Shown here: positions 13,318-27,100 of the stretch, in pieces | Numbering within the stretch: position 1 is the first letter of the stretch | How the letters are laid out: each line of letters starts with the position of its first letter | Assembly: GCA_017590115.1 (NCBI GenBank) | Contig: JAGGNK010008781.1 | Coordinates: 2,078,911-2,142,910 of the forward strand | Source: Montifringilla adamsi | Lineage: Eukaryota > Chordata > Aves > Passeriformes > Passeridae | Length of the DNA stretch: 64,000 nt | Direction of reading: 5' to 3' | Notes under the pieces: model-generated | Told to the model about the DNA's origin: nothing | Database searches by the model: none | The model's input: only the letters and a program-made list of their open reading frames with translations | Made by a program: the position numbers and the translations under genes

Positions 13318-13402
13318 GAGCAAGTGGCTTGTCCTAGGTCAAAATTGGGGTAGAGTGAAGCCTAGATTGCCTGACTGCTGCTTTTTAACTTCCCAGCCTG
13401 CA
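13318..13402 (-). repeat. MIR-like SINE fragment, antisense
   Basis: The order AGTGGCTTGTCCTAGGTCA, a gap, then AGATTGCCTGACTGCTG and CTTTTTAAC follows the reverse complement of a MIR ('aagtgacttgcccaaggtca ... ctgcctgact ... cttaacc'). It is strongly diverged, and the identification rests on motif order recalled from the family. Confidence 0.4.
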
Positions 13403-16400
13403 GGCTATGAAAAAACACTATGATTTTATTAATCCAGGAGACCAAGGCTGCTCTGACAGTCAGACTGGTTCCCTGAATGAGGAAAAAAAAGGCATATTTT
13501 TGAACCCTTTCTGTAGAACACACATGTGCTTGCTCTCTCCTTCTTAAATATCATCAAGGAAAACTGAGAAAATTCAGCAAGAAATGTGTTTTGAGCTTTC
13601 CTTGTCTACCTTCACTGTGTTTTTGTTTCTTTCCAAAACAGTTAGATTTCCAGACAAAAAGGATTGGGACTTTGCTTTGAGTTTCTTGGCTCTTCTCAGT
13701 TCATGTTTCCCTGGCCATTCCTTCATTCAAACAGAGGCTTTTGTACATAGTATATGAAGTTGAACCGAGGGCAAATATTATTACAGTCTCATGTTCTGAA
13801 CTGACACCAACCAAGCCTCCCTCTGCAGTGCTCCAGCAGGATTTCATGTCAAGTTGTTCCCCCGCTCCAAAGGTCTGACTGTGCCCTTCTTCAGCACAGT
13901 CATCTGAGTCCTTTGGCTCCACAGGGCAGGACTGAGCAGTGCTGTTCAGAGAACGCTCCCTGCCCGACTCAGACTGGCTTCCACAGCTGAAATCCAGGTG
14001 CTCTGTCTGGGGAAGGCGAGTGCTGAGATTTCAGTGGCCTTGAGAGTCAGAAAAGAGAAAGCAGCAGTTGGATCTGACCCCTGACTGTGGACAGGGAGCA
14101 GTACAGAGTTCAGAAATTCAAGTGGTTTGAAGGAAAGGCACTCCTCCAGGGACAGGGTGGAAAAAAATACCTGGAGGATAACATCCAAGACCAGCCTTGA
14201 CGCTGCTAATAATGTCTTCGTTATCTCTCCCTACTTTCATCTGACTCTTTTACCATTTTGCCTTTTCTTGCTGCTTTCCTCTTTCAGCTGTTCCACTAAT
14301 TACTTCCTTGCTTAACTTTGAAGCCCTCCGTGGCTGTTACTTATTTTCCCTTTCAGCTGCTTTATTGTTTTCATCCTTTGCTCTCCTCTTTAGCAGCAGC
14401 AAAAAGATGGTGAGCAGAAGAGGTGTGGGTAGAGGAGGCTAAGCTAGTAAGGAAACAAATCCTATCCCTTTGAGGAGACTCTGGATCTAGTCAAATATTC
14501 CTGCAGTAGCAACAGTTGTGTATCTGAGGAAACTGGCCCGAGACATACTGTCACTGTGGTGGAGTACTTTGTTGTAAGAAACTTTTGGTGAGTGCTTTGG
14601 AGTCATGTTTTTCCCACTTAAGCCTTTGGAACTGGGATTTAACAGAAGTTATAGGTACTAGTAAAGCCCTGAAATACACTGAAGTGCTGGATTTGATACT
14701 GAGAGAATCTGTATGGCTGCCCCTGGGCTTTAGGAAAAGGGCATGAAGGAAAGGAGCATTATGACCCAACAACTGCAATATCCATCCAACTGCTCACCCT
14801 GTCCTGGTCTTTTCTCTCCCTGTCAATGTTCTTGTTGACCCAAATCTTCCCCTGCATTGGAGTTTACAGTTCAAATGCAGCTTTCCCAGCCCCTCTGATG
14901 GGAGCCTGCATGCAGATATACCTGGGTGTGGGTCTGGCTCTCCCTGGGAGCTGATCCTTCTTGGTGTGACTGCTGTCTCCTGGGAGCTGTTTTGGCAGGG
15001 CTTCTTTAATCTTGTGCACTTTGGAAAGTTTCCAGACTGTCTTTTTCTGCCCCCTTGCAGACTCACAGCTAATATGCACATTGCTTTAATTTGTTCTTCA
15101 AATGAAATGCAATTATACCTGTAGGTGCCTCGCTGTTAAGGCAGTAATTTACTTCATGGTAGCTTAGTGTGTTTTTTAAATGCCTGGTTTGCTGTGGGGT
15201 GTCTGTTCATTGCAAGGCTGTGCAAACCTGTAAAACAGCGCTGGAAAGAATTTCTTAAGGGGAATAAAAGAGGCTCAAGGTGAACCATGCTTCTTCTGTT
15301 TACCCATAGGGCCATAAAAGAACTGAAGTGTTGGTGCTGCTTTACAAGCTTTTCAAATTTGTGGACTCTCTCATCATTGGTTTGTGTATTTGTTAAGGAT
15401 TTGGAGAGGGATGTTGCCTTCTCCCTCTATTCTCTATGTGGTATCAGTGTGGATTGTGTGGGGTGGGATGAGCTTCAAGTGACAAAGCATCTCTAATATC
15501 AAATGTCTTTTCCAGCCTCTCTACTGCCATTGCATTTTCCCTTATCCTGTGCTTCATCTTGCACCTGATTTGGGCTGACTTTGCCCACATAAACTAAGTT
15601 CCCTAGTAGAGACTGGATATGTAAATCCCAGAAATTTTCCTGAATTATCTAAAAAAAAAAAACCCAAAAAAAACCAAAAGCCAAATGATTCAGGTCATAC
15701 ATGTTGCCTGATGACCTGTTTGGTAGCTGGAAGGGGTGATATTCAGATGCTTTTTGGCTCTCCTTTGCCCAAGTTTGTTATCACTTCTCTGCTCCTCCAG
15801 AGCTGAAGGCAGCAAAGATGGACACTCCAGATGGAGGCCTGCTTTGCCAGGGCTGTTAAGATTTGCTGAACAGATTGGATGTGTGTGTTCATCCTGGGAT
15901 AAACAGAGCAGCGTCACTGGAACCAGCAAGGCGGGGCTGGTTAATGCACTGGGAGAGAAACTGAGATGGGGGGGAAGACTGACAGCAGTGGGCCAGGAAA
16001 GGAGGGGTTTGGGCTAGGAGGAGGCTGCCAGGCTGCATTTCATCCTGCTCCATGGCAGTGGTGCTGCAGAGCCATCTGCAGAGAGCAGAAACGCTAGGAG
16101 GAAGCGGAGCAGCAGCTGCTGGCAGCCGCAACACCAGTTGTGCTGAAGTGGGGGAAGCAGCCCTGCACAGCCCGAGGACTGCATCAGCAGTAGTAGGTTT
16201 ATGCTGCAGCAGCCAAAACTTTAGTTTAAATAAACCAAATCTGTCTAACCTCAAAGCTGCAGGCATTCATCAGCCTTCACAGAGGCAGTGTGTACCAGGG
16301 CCAAGTGGGATGTTTGCCTGAGGATTTATCCTGCAGGAGCCTTTAGTTCCCAACTGGGTTAAAATTCTAGGCAGTCTTCTGCACAAAGCCTCACTGATGT

Positions 16401-19400
16401 GCTTCTGAGGATGCTTGAAACAGGGCCAAGGGTCTTTGTGGAACAATTCCACATACCCAGCAGCAGCAGTCTGTGATGGCTAAATTGCAGTCCTTTCCAA
16501 TCTGTGTGCTTTTACTTGGTCCTCAGATTTGTGGTCCCCAAAAGTAAAAACTCTTTCCTTCTTTCAGTTCTGGTTTAGCATACATGTTTTTAAAGCAGAA
16601 AAGCAAAGTATTTCAAAGCTTTCTCTGTGTTTCTGGTGGTGTGGCTTAAGCTGGATTACTGTATTCAGTAAATTGTATAAATGGTATTTGCCTTTATTGA
16701 CAATATTCCTCTCTTCTGCCTGCCCTCTTACAAAGTAACCAACTACATGCAGCTTTAATAGGCGTCTGAAGCAATATCATGGACTGACTTTGCTCATATG
16801 GGTACTTGGAAACAAGATGAGAACCAAAAGACATTGCTGCCCTGCTGAGAACTGCACAGGGTCACCTCTCTTGATAATGTGGTGTGTTTTAGGTCTTTTT
16901 AAGAAACAAACAAGGTTACACTTTCAGCTCTGAAATCTTGGTAGCCTCAGGCTTTTGAAAAGTTCTGTTTCATTTAGATTCTGGCATTTACTTTTGTTTG
17001 CTTGGACTATAAAGACTGTTTTATTCTGATCCTCAAGAGCTGTTTACCATCCAGCACATGTGGTCTGCATCTCTCACACTAAAATCTTTTGAGGACTTGG
17101 CAACCTTTTTTAGTTCTATGATCAGTGCTGGCTAGGGAACAATGGTAAAAGCCCATAGAAGTCTGTTTCCCAAAATGTGCTGCCCCTGTTCTGATTAACT
17201 AGCAGCCTCAGCTGAGGTGGAGATTGCTGGCTTGATTGGGTTTTTTGGGGAATGCTGCTGCCAGTCTGGAGTCATTATGCTGAACTGGCAGCAGGTGTGT
17301 CACTGTAAAACCAGAGGGCAGTTTTGGTACCCACTTTTGTGGGTCTGCACACAAAGTTGTGATCAGTTTTGCTTTCTACCCTGATTTACAGCTTAGTGCT
17401 TCTGTGTACTGTTGACACTTTCCTTTGGTCTGTTCCATGGACAGCTCTCAGCTAAGGATACATAAAGCACCAGGGCCTGTGTTCTGCCTGGACATATTCT
17501 GCATTGGGCCTAAGTGGAATCTTCTGCATGAAAACCAACATTTATGCCTTGCAATAGCTTTTCTGTGAGCTCTTGTTTCTCAGAGTATCCAAGAAACAAG
17601 ACTTGGCTTCAAGCCCCCTGTGCACAGTTGAGGGGAAGGGTGTTAACCCAATGGGAGAAAACATCACCTTCCTGCAGCACTTCTCATTTAGCAGCTTGAA
17701 AACTTGCCAAAGTAGCAACTTCCCATTGCTAAATATTGCACTGTAAATGTCTGGGAGAGGTGTTTGCAAAGCCAGGGGAAATGGGCCATGCTGGTTTTTG
17801 AAGAGGAGGAAGATGAGGGGACGAAAAGCAACAGCAGATTCACAGTGACTGCTGAGAATGTCACAGAATGAAGTCCTAGAGGGAACATTTTGCCTGTGCC
17901 CTGGATCTGCCTGTGCTCCTACTGAAGCTGTTTCTGGCTGAACCTGAGATGCAGTGAAGCCTCCGAGCTGACGTGTTCCACTGAGGTGTGATACTGTAGA
18001 GTTAAATCCATGTACACAAGGAGAAGTCAAATAATAATATTTTTAGCAACTAAATCGCAATAGCTGCATCAGCACAGCTGCCTGAGGCTTCTCTCCTTTT
18101 TTTTAACAAATCTACCAGCACCATCCTAGGTGTTAATTTTAGAGGATAATCTACATATCTGTACATGTGGGTTAGAGATCACTGCTGATCTGAACCTGCC
18201 TTTCTCTAAAGCTTTCAACACGCCTGAAGCTCTGTCTTTATGAGCTGCTCCTCTCTGTAAAAGAGCTAAACCAACTGTGGAAATCCAGTTCCCTCCACCT
18301 GAACTGGGGGAGTTTGTGGGTCAAGTGCAGAGCCTTCTCCTGTGAAAGGTGATGTGAAGTTGTTGGGATCACCAGCTTGGGGTGGAAGAAAGAATTGGGT
18401 CCATCACTGGCCAGTTTAAAGAGTTGCCCTGCCCTATTCCACCTCAGGTGCAGAGATTGCCCACCACAGGACTGGTGTGTTGGCTGTTGGTGGCAACAAA
18501 GGACTAAAACCAGGCCCTCAGGGGACCCTGGTGAGATCGTGGTGCTGGAGCAGCTCCTGTGGAGAAGGAGCTGAGGTCCCAGGAGCCTTCTCATGCCCTG
18601 ACCATGAAATGCAGAACAAAAATCCATCCCCAACCAGGTAGCTTCCAATTGCAGGAGCCCTGCACTGAAGCACAGTTAGAAAAATAACTAAATTATGTTT
18701 AATTTCACTGATGGATTTGTGTGGCTTATCATGGCCACAGCTTAGCAAGGCACCTGCCTAAAATTAGCACACTATACAACCTCTATGCCCTGCTTTGCTT
18801 TACTGGAGTACAAAAAGTCTGGTTCTCTTCCTATCGGTTCGTTCTAGCAGCAGAGTGAAATAACTGTCCACTGTGCTGGCCTGCTCATACCTCTTGGACT
18901 CTGCTTAAAGAAAAAAAAATAGAAACTCGAGGGTGCAAGTCATGGAATGGGGGGAAGTCCGTCACTTCCTCAGGAAACACCTATAACAACAGTGCTTGGA
19001 AAAAATATTCAAGAAAACCTCTCCTGTTTTGATTTAAAAAAAAAAACCTTCTCTGCTCTAACTCCACAACATTCTCCTTTTATTTATTTTCCCAGAGACA
19101 TGGTCCAATTTTTATATTTTGCTGAGTTAAATGAGCAATAAGTAGTAATCAGATGTTGACATAAAGTTATGTGTACACCTGCTGACTGACTCATAAAGAA
19201 CAAGAATGCTTTTAGTTAAGAAATGGCAAGAAAATTAAAATACAGCAATTAACTTCACGAATAAGAAACCCAGGCAGTTAAATTATATACATTTATTAAA
19301 TCACACAAGACTTCTGAATGACCTTTTTAGTTTGATGCTGCCTGATGAAAGCAATTCTGATTTCAGGTCTGATTCAAAAAATCTGGAATTCAAGGTTTTC

Positions 19401-20614
19401 CAGCCAAACTGTGTATTTAAAGCTTTCAGGTGAAAGGGAGAGGGAGTGATGGTGCCCATCACTGTAAATTTGTATCTCACCCAGCTCTGAGTGCCAGTTG
19501 GGCATGTGACTCTTGGATTATTAATGCCTTGTTGAATTCTTAGCAGGTGTAAAATTATCACTCAGTGCCCCAATCAAGAACACAAGAGGCCCATGAATAG
19601 TGAACTGTAGAGATGTGTGTGCACCTGTGTCTCCACTGGCACTCGAGGTGTTGAACTGAGGGTCTGCAGTGCAAAAATGTGGGAGCTGCTGCCATTCCAA
19701 ACACCACAGAATTGCTGGCTGAGAGCTGGGGTAGGTCTAGGTCTGAGCCACTGGGACCTGTGGGGATTTCTTGCAGTTTCTGTGGGTCTGAGACATCAAG
19801 AAACAACAGCCCTGAGCTCCACTTCTAACTGAGCCAGCCAATTCAGATATGTGCTCTATTTTCATACTAACTGTGATCTTTGAGTGCTCTCAGAAACCTA
19901 TTTAGACAAATAGAGTCTTCCTGGTTTTAGTAGAGTCTGACTTATTATAATATCAGTTCTCTCAAGCAGATGACTTTGCACTGGTGTTGGGCATTGTAAA
20001 GCTTCAGGCCTCTTTGCAACAAGCCCAGAGTGAGTCCAGAGCTGTGACATCTCTGTGAACAGCATGTCACTCTTTAATGGTTTTTCAGTAAAAAAAAAAG
20101 TCCCAGCAAAGGTTGAACTTGATCCTCTCACCATGTGGTGGAGGGAAATCAGAGAGGTGGTCTTGAATTTCAAGCATGAGAGTTGAGTGCCTTTGAACTA
20201 ACTTCTGGGCCAAGAGCAGTTTCTCAGAAACAGGATATGTGATGTGAATTTCACAGCCTATAACTACTTCCTAGTTAAGACAGACACTGATAAGCTGTAC
20301 TCATGAGGTGTGCAAGAACTCCAAGGGTGTTTGTGGTAATGTCTCAGTGATCCCTTGTCTGGCTCATTTGTAGGCTGAATTAGTGCTTGGGGAGTCTGGG
20401 AATTCACAGCTCTTGGTTAATGTGTATTAATCCAGAAAAAACACCTGAGAGTTTTGGTCACAAGGGTAACACAGAATGTCACAACACAGAATTAGGCTCT
20501 TGACATGCCAAATATCTTCCTCGTGGTGGATGACGATGTGATTTTGGGGGCTTTGTATGTATGAAAACCTGCAAGACTGGAATTGAAGGGCAGCCACTCA
20601 GGGAAGGACCAGGG
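13403..20614. other. Unique non-coding sequence
   Basis: No gene, RNA or transposon was recognised in these 7 kb. The longest frame (17542-18030, minus) is not flanked by usable splice signals and has no recognisable domain. Simple sequence includes an A12 tract at 15651-15662 that runs into an A/C-rich patch. Confidence 0.6.
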
Positions 20615-20676
20615 TCTGGTCTGCTGTCACACCGACAATCCTCCCAAGGAGGAGCTCAGGACAAGGGCAGACCAGA
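20615..20676. other. Nested stem-loop of about 62 bases
   Basis: The outer arms TCTGGTCTGC (20615-20624) and GCAGACCAGA (20667-20676) are exactly complementary. The stem continues with TGTC (20625-20628) pairing with GACA (20660-20663) across a 3-base bulge. An inner hairpin TCCTCC-CAA-GGAGGA occupies 20639-20653. The size is in the range of a precursor hairpin. Inverted repeats of this quality also occur by chance in 64 kb, so no RNA gene is claimed. Confidence 0.3.
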
Positions 20677-21981
20677 GCAGTCTGGGCACATGGCTGGAGC
20701 TTGCACCCAGACAGCATTTCTGAGCTAAGTCTGGTCTATCAAAAGGCTGTTTGACCAGCCTGCATTCCTGCTGCTCCTCTCTCCACCAGGCAATTTAATG
20801 GGGCTGCTGGGACAGAGCTTTGCTTGTTCAAATTTCAAAGAGCATTGCAAGGAATGCAAGGAAGTTGTTGGACATGTTAATCAAAGAAAACTCATATTCA
20901 GGAGTTTGATTTATACCTGTGCACTACACACAGATCATGGAGGCTGCTAGATTGACGCTCAGGCTACAGGTTGTAAAATTTCTCACATGGATTCTGCCCT
21001 CTGCCCCTTTCAGCCACATCAGACTGGAAGCATCTCGTATCTGTGTCCCAGATGCCTCATGAAAGAGGGTCACTCTGACTGTTGAGAGGCAGTTGTGCCC
21101 TCAGAGCTGTTCTGTACCTTCTTTTTTCTTTCTGCTCCAGCTCAGATATGTTCACTTCAAAAGCCCTTGTCCAGGATCTGACCCTGTAACAAAGACAATG
21201 CAGTCTCTCCATCTAGAAGAGTCACTCCTGTGAAAAAACAAGAGGGTATTTATCCCTGTCTGCCACATCTGCAAACTCCAGCTGGAATCTGAAAGCTGAG
21301 CCAACGTTTTTGTTGTCATTAGTGCCTCTTTGTAGGAAATCCTGCCTGGAATTGCTTGCAGAATACATCCTTCACACTAGGAACCAGCGATAAGTAGTGC
21401 AATGTGTGCAGTGCTGTAGTGTGCCCTCCTTTTGCAGCTCACAGCATGGAATGCAGACACTGAAAGGCCACCAAATTGCCCACAGAATGTGTGCTCATGC
21501 TTGTGACGCTCTTGGGGAGATTAGGAGCCAATCCTGAATTCTGAGCTCCCATTACCAGTGCAGCTCGTTCATGAGGCCTCAAAAATGCTGGCAGCTTTGA
21601 TCATTTCAAGTCCTAGCATATAACGGGGGATGCCAAGCTCTGACTTCAAAGTCTGTTAGTCCCCAGATCCATAAACTGATCAACAAGCACTTGCATGTCA
21701 TCATGCAGAAGGACTGATGAAGGGGTGGGGTGGGAGCACATTCCTTCCTTCCCCAAAACTCCTGGGCCATGCCTGGAGGAGGCTGGATGTTTTGGTGTGA
21801 TTGCTTCTGGTCTTTTCCTTCCTTCTTCACGTTGTAAATTATTTAGGTGTCAGCATCAAAGATCAGAGAGAAGCACAGGAAAAAAAATCCCAAGTAAATG
21901 CTTTATATTCCTTGGGATCATCTGTCCAAAGAGCTCTGCTTGCTTTGTGAGTATGGGCTGTGTTCAGCCACAAAACATCCC
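20677..21981. other. Unique non-coding sequence
   Basis: Nothing was recognised here beyond ordinary unique sequence. The short frames in 21.6-22.0 kb are not supported by splice sites. Confidence 0.6.
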
Positions 21982-22038
21982 TATAATAGCTTACAGCTGG
22001 GGAAACTGAGGCACAGAGTTGTTAAAACGTGACTTGGC
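21982..22038 (-). repeat. MIR core fragment, antisense
   Basis: The phrase TTACAGCTGGGGAAACTGAG followed by GCACAGAGTTGTTAAAACGT and GACTTGG is a close match to the reverse complement of the MIR core ('ttacagatggggaaactgaggcacagagaggttaagtgacttg'). This is the clearest SINE fragment in the window. It is short and eroded, with no flanking duplication visible. Confidence 0.75.
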
Positions 22039-23747
22039 TGGAGCATCTGCACAGCCTCTGCCAGAGCTGGGAGGAATGTTCTGTCCCCTGACAGCTCCTC
22101 TGCATCTGCAGGAGCAGGCTGCCTCCCTCCAGCAGCTTGCCAAGGGCTGCACCAGGGAGACCCTGCTCCTGCACATCTCCTGCACATCCTGCCCGTGCTT
22201 TTAGCATGGCAGTGCTGCTCCCATGGCAACTCCCTGATCCCATCTACACCCAGCCTGCTGGCCACTCACCAGCCCCATGCCTCCAGTGTTACACACCCCC
22301 TACCTCTCTGCATTCCCATCCCAAAGCATCATCAGCCTCTTCTACAAAACCTTGGCCCACATACAGACGTTCTGGATGAGTTCCTATCCATCTAATGCTC
22401 TCCAAATTTCTTTCACTTGATTTTCCTCACTGGAATGGAAAAGGGCAAATGTCTAGAGATGATCTTAGGAGAGAATTTCTCCAGGCTCTGCTGAGCTTCA
22501 TGCTGTGCTTCCCCTTTCCTGGGTCAACATATGGGGGTATCAGGCTCCTTGTGGATACTTTCTGCTCTGCTGGATTAATCCAGCTCCTGGAGAGGGGGGA
22601 TGTCTTGTTTGCTGTCTCTTCATCATGTAGATTTAACCAGCAGTGGAGTTCAAGGTTGCTATAAACAGTTTTGTGCCTTGTCACAGGAGTTACCCTTTTA
22701 TTACAGCTCTCTTCCTTGTCAACAGCCTTCCTCAAAATTTGCTGTAGCAAAATTTTGGAGGCTGTGACTGCACATCTCCCTTTGAAATGCCCTGAGTTAG
22801 CATGACTGCATCTCCCTGACAGGGCAGGGATATCTGATGTCCAGAAAACCTTTACCTGCTCCAGCCACCTAGTTTTGTAACTTAACAACATGGCCTGCAA
22901 CTCTTTGGTGGATCTCTTCTCCTCGAATGGATCTTGTCATATTCTTGTCCGTTCTGCAACCTCCTTCTGATTTTCCTAGGAAAGACTACTCAAGAGATCT
23001 GCATATAGGCGGAGGGGGCCTATTTTTTAATTATGACAGGAGAACAAGAGACTCCCTAATGTGAGCTGGACTTCCCAACATCCCTTCAGGAAACATGTCA
23101 TAAAACCATTGCTTAGTTCCCTTGTCTGTTCCCCACTCCCATTTTAAATAAATGAAATCCAGCCCCTCTGGGGTGGAACACAGCATCCACTGAGTAGCCT
23201 GTGGTAAAACCACCTGCCTGGGTTAAACATGGAGCAGCAGATGATTTTTTCTCTTTGGGAAGGTTACGTAGAGTACAGGGAAGCTTTGTAGCTGGCCCAG
23301 AGAGAAGTGCCAGGCCGTGGTTCTTAGCTCAGACAAAGATTGCTTGTGCAGAGCAAGGTGGTTAAAGGTGAACTGAGGTTTTTCAGAGTCCTGAGCCAGT
23401 GGGTAGCTCCTGTCTGGAGTTTGGTTGTTGTTGGCTCTGTGTAGGCTTTTGGGTGCTGGAGGAAGTAGGTGTCCAGTGAGAGGTGATAAAGTTTGTGCTC
23501 TTGGCAGATCCTACGTTGTGCCCGGGGTGCTGGCAATTTCTTCACCGTGTGCATCTGCCAGCAGGGTTTGTGTATTGCTCAGTGGGATTTAAAGTTTTCA
23601 TGGGCATCTGAGAAAGGCTTGTCTGCAATCCAACACTGAATAGCAGAGATCAAAAAGACACCCCCATCATTACTAAAGCAGGAGAGACATTTATTGCTTG
23701 GGTACCAAAATGAGACTTTCACGACCTGCCATTGGCTGTTTTCTGAT
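22039..23747. other. Unique non-coding sequence with a GC-rich start
   Basis: The first 250 bases are GC-rich and open in several frames on both strands, which explains the cluster of overlapping short ORFs there. No frame stands out. The remainder is ordinary sequence with no recognisable gene or repeat. Confidence 0.55.
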
Positions 23748-23852
23748 GTTGGCCAAATCACATATTTGTCCTCACATCATGCCTCAGGTTCCTCGCCTCT
23801 AAAATAAGGACAAAGTATTCCTCAGCCCTCCACTACCTCACTGTGAAGCTGG
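23748..23852 (+). repeat. MIR fragment, sense
   Basis: TTGGCCAAATCACAT, then GCCTCAGGTTCCTCGCCTCT, AAAATAAGGACAAAGTA and CTACCTCACTGTGAAG follow the MIR 3' half in order ('gggcaaatcacttaacctctctgtgcctcaggttcctcatctgtaaaatgaggataata...ctacctca...gtgagg'). It is diverged but collinear. Confidence 0.65.
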
Positions 23853-24052
23853 GGAAGAAAACCTGGTGGGTACTGGATTAGTTCTTGTGTTATGGCTCCC
23901 AGTACTGTGTGGCTTTAACAGCAATTCAGCCCAAAAGAAGAAATCAACGTACAGAAAACCTTGAAGAATGTTACAGATTTTTCACCAAAAAGATGAAACA
24001 AATATCTGATCTCTGAAAGAGAATGCTAAGGGAATCCTCTTTTTCTAGAGGA

Positions 24053-24106
24053 TTTCAAAATCTTAGTTTTTTCTAAGCCTTTCAAAACCTTAGTTTTTTC
24101 TCTACA
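24053..24106. repeat. 27-bp tandem duplication, two copies
   Basis: Unit one (24053-24079) and unit two (24080-24106) share TTTCAAAA-x-CTTAGTTTTTTCT and differ at a few bases towards the end. It looks like a simple local duplication that has begun to diverge. Confidence 0.85.
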
Positions 24107-27100
24107 GCTTAGCATAGTGAAGCTAGCGCTCCTCAGGTAAACTTGCCAGCCATTAAGGAACTGTAGAACAGCAGACTGTGGAGACAGAAACCTTCAGCAG
24201 TGTGTGCTGTAGGGAATGGTGTGATCCAGGCCTTGGATGAAATGCTTCAGGCAGGCTACTTCCAAATCCTCTGACATTCATACAGAAAACTTGTCTCATT
24301 TTCCTTTGGCTGTCTCACTCCCGTGACCCAAAATGCCTCGTCCTTCTCAGCTTCATGCTCTGTTTGGTTCCTGCAGCCTCCACCTGCATGGAGACAGAGA
24401 AAATTAGCATTTTTACTTTGGTCTGATGAAGAAAATTCATACAGGGTTTTAAGACGGTATGAAGATTCCTAGTGTCCTGATGTTAATTTAAGAAACTTGT
24501 TCAGAAAGACTTTTTAATGCTTGGAGGAATTGAATGAATCCAAAGGGAAACAGTGGGCTGCTGGAGAGAGAACAGGGACATCATGTTTGCCAAGTGATGG
24601 ATTTAGCTCTTGGTGGAACACCCCAACATCCATCTATGCTGGGGCTCCACCCTCTCAGTGTCCCTTTACTGCCTGAATGTTTGGATTCTTAAAACTGGCA
24701 GGTGCCTGGATCTGCTGAGCAGGTTATGGCCCCAGAGCTATTTTTATCTACTGACTTAACAAGCAGTTTGAAGAGCTGTAGCAGGCAGGAAATAAAGTCC
24801 CTCTAAAAATACAGAGGGTAACTTTTAAGAGGTAGATTTTTAATTGCAGCTTGAGCAAACCATTTTTAGTTTGCATGAGTCTGCTCCTTCTCGTCTCCTC
24901 TGCAATCTGGAGCTTCCCCAAAGCAGAACTTGTCATGGTTGTAGCCTTATGGCCCCACGAGTCTGTGCCTCTGCTTTCCCTGGGCTTCTGGCATCCCTGC
25001 CAAGATCAGGCAACAGCAGCCCCAGATTGTCTCTCCAAATCTGTGCATCTGCAGTTGGGCTGAGGGGAATCCAGAAAGGGGAAAACTGAGGAAATTGCTT
25101 TCCTCTCTCTTTGGGGTATAAAATGTTCTCCTCTTTCAAGTTAATTTGTTCTGTGAAAGTTCCCCTTGAAATAATTTTCCAACTACTTTGAAAGATCAAA
25201 TAGATTATATTGAAAGCTACTGTAAGATGAAGTGCCCATTTGGATTTAATAAATGCTGGTTTATAGAGTTCGGCTCGTTATTTCTTTGGGATAAACCTAT
25301 AGAGAATGGAAGGGAGGAAAGATTTTAATGTTTCTGAAAAACTTATCCCACAAACAGTAAAAACATACCCTAGAAATATACCAGCCACAAAAATGACATC
25401 TTAAATGCAGTATTTATGACTTTCTGTATTTGTTTTGCATAAACTTTTCTGGTTTCTATTACACAGATTGATTTATGGAGTTTATTTGGAATAAATGTAG
25501 TGCATATTTGAAGCAAATGGAGTCCTGGCCTGTTAAGCACCCAGGAGATACAAAACCTCTGTATGGTTCAACCTGGGAACCTCCAAATCCTTTTTATCAG
25601 AATATCTTTTTCCATTGAAAATAAAATGCAGAAAAATAATAAGAAATTAGATGAAGAAAAGCAATTTGGGAAAACATATGTAGCCAAAGTTTCGACTAAA
25701 ATTGGTCTGAACTTTGTATTCAGTGTCTCATTCTGTTCCTTAATGAAATGTTCTTTATCCAAATGGAAATTTTACCACGAATATCATTTTTCACAGATTT
25801 GTTTGGGAGGTGTGGGGAGCTGACAGGGGCTGGAGGGGATTGAAAACTTCTCAGAAAAAAATTTGATTTTACTGAAATTCGTGTAACTTTAGAAGGCACA
25901 CTGAACTACAAACTTCTTAGTAACTTTTCCATTAACTTCAACCTTTAGGAGTGAAAGGAAGCAAACAAGGAGAAATTTGCCCATAAACCATCAATTCTTG
26001 ATCTGTAAATGAGCTAATTGCATACTTTAGCAGACTGGCGGAAAAACAGTAAAACAAGGATTGTCTGTATTGATTTATTTTTAAAGCACATAAGTTACAT
26101 TTATCTCTGCTTTCCTCCTGTTCCCCTGAAAGGCTTGGCATCTGCCCTGTTCCTTCCTGTAACTGGATTACTTGTGTACTTTTAGTGCATTTCTAGATTG
26201 GCTAAAATAGTACCTTTTCTGTATATTTTAGAGGGGGTTTTCAAGTCCTCACAGCACAAAGATTCTCTCAGAAACCTGAGTGTCCTTTACATGCCCACAG
26301 CAAAGCACCTGGGTTTTAAATACCCAGTAAGTGATCTGCACACTGATAATTATTGGGTGAATAAAATTTATGATTATCCTCAATTTGTTATTGAGAAATT
26401 GCTGGCAGATAAAAACTGAGGCTTGTCAACTTTTTAATAGCTAAAAAATGGTACTTTAATCTGCATTTGCCTGCTGCCACAGGGTCTGAGTGGCTGCAGA
26501 CAGGAAGAGTGTATGGTCGTATGCTGCTCAAAACTAATCAGTGGGCTGTTCTCCCAACTGTGTCATCTTTCCAAAAACCATCTGGTATTTAATGTCATGA
26601 GTCTATTTTTCACAAGCTGCCTAGAGTTCTCTGTAGAAGAAGATCCAAGGCTGTAGTCAGGCTGTCATCATCTGTGCTAAATGAAATGGGGAGACTCCCA
26701 GCAATCTCCCACCTGCTGGCCTGAGCACTATGACCCATATGGTCACTCCCTAACCCAGACTGATCCAGGGGGGAAAAACTGATCCAGGTGCAAAATGGCT
26801 GTCCAAATGAACCACCTGTGGAGCTGTTCTGCTCCATCTTTTGAGAGAAGAAATGGATATTTTTAATCTAATCCTTTGTGGCACACTGGATTGCAGCCTC
26901 AGCATTGTCATGGACTCATCCAGATTAAACTTTGTTTCTTTGGAAGCCAGAGTACCCTGAAAGATGTGCTCTCACAGGCTGTAGGTTTCACCAGTGACCA
27001 TGTTTGGTGGGTTCTGTGCTTGGCTCCTGCCTGGCAATTTGTGCTTTCCTCTTGTAATCTCTTGTGTGTGACTCTCCCAGGAGCCCACACTGCTCTGAGA

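Noticed and set aside
17542..18030. 162-codon minus-strand frame
   Set aside because: No start context or splice support and no recognisable domain. Consistent with chance.
22019..22385. Cluster of short frames on both strands
   Set aside because: Explained by a GC-rich, stop-poor stretch. No frame is favoured by splice sites or protein similarity.
26198..26419. 74-codon frame that reads quite like protein near a GTAAGT
   Set aside because: The donor would fall inside the frame and the preceding acceptor is weak. AT-rich and unsupported.
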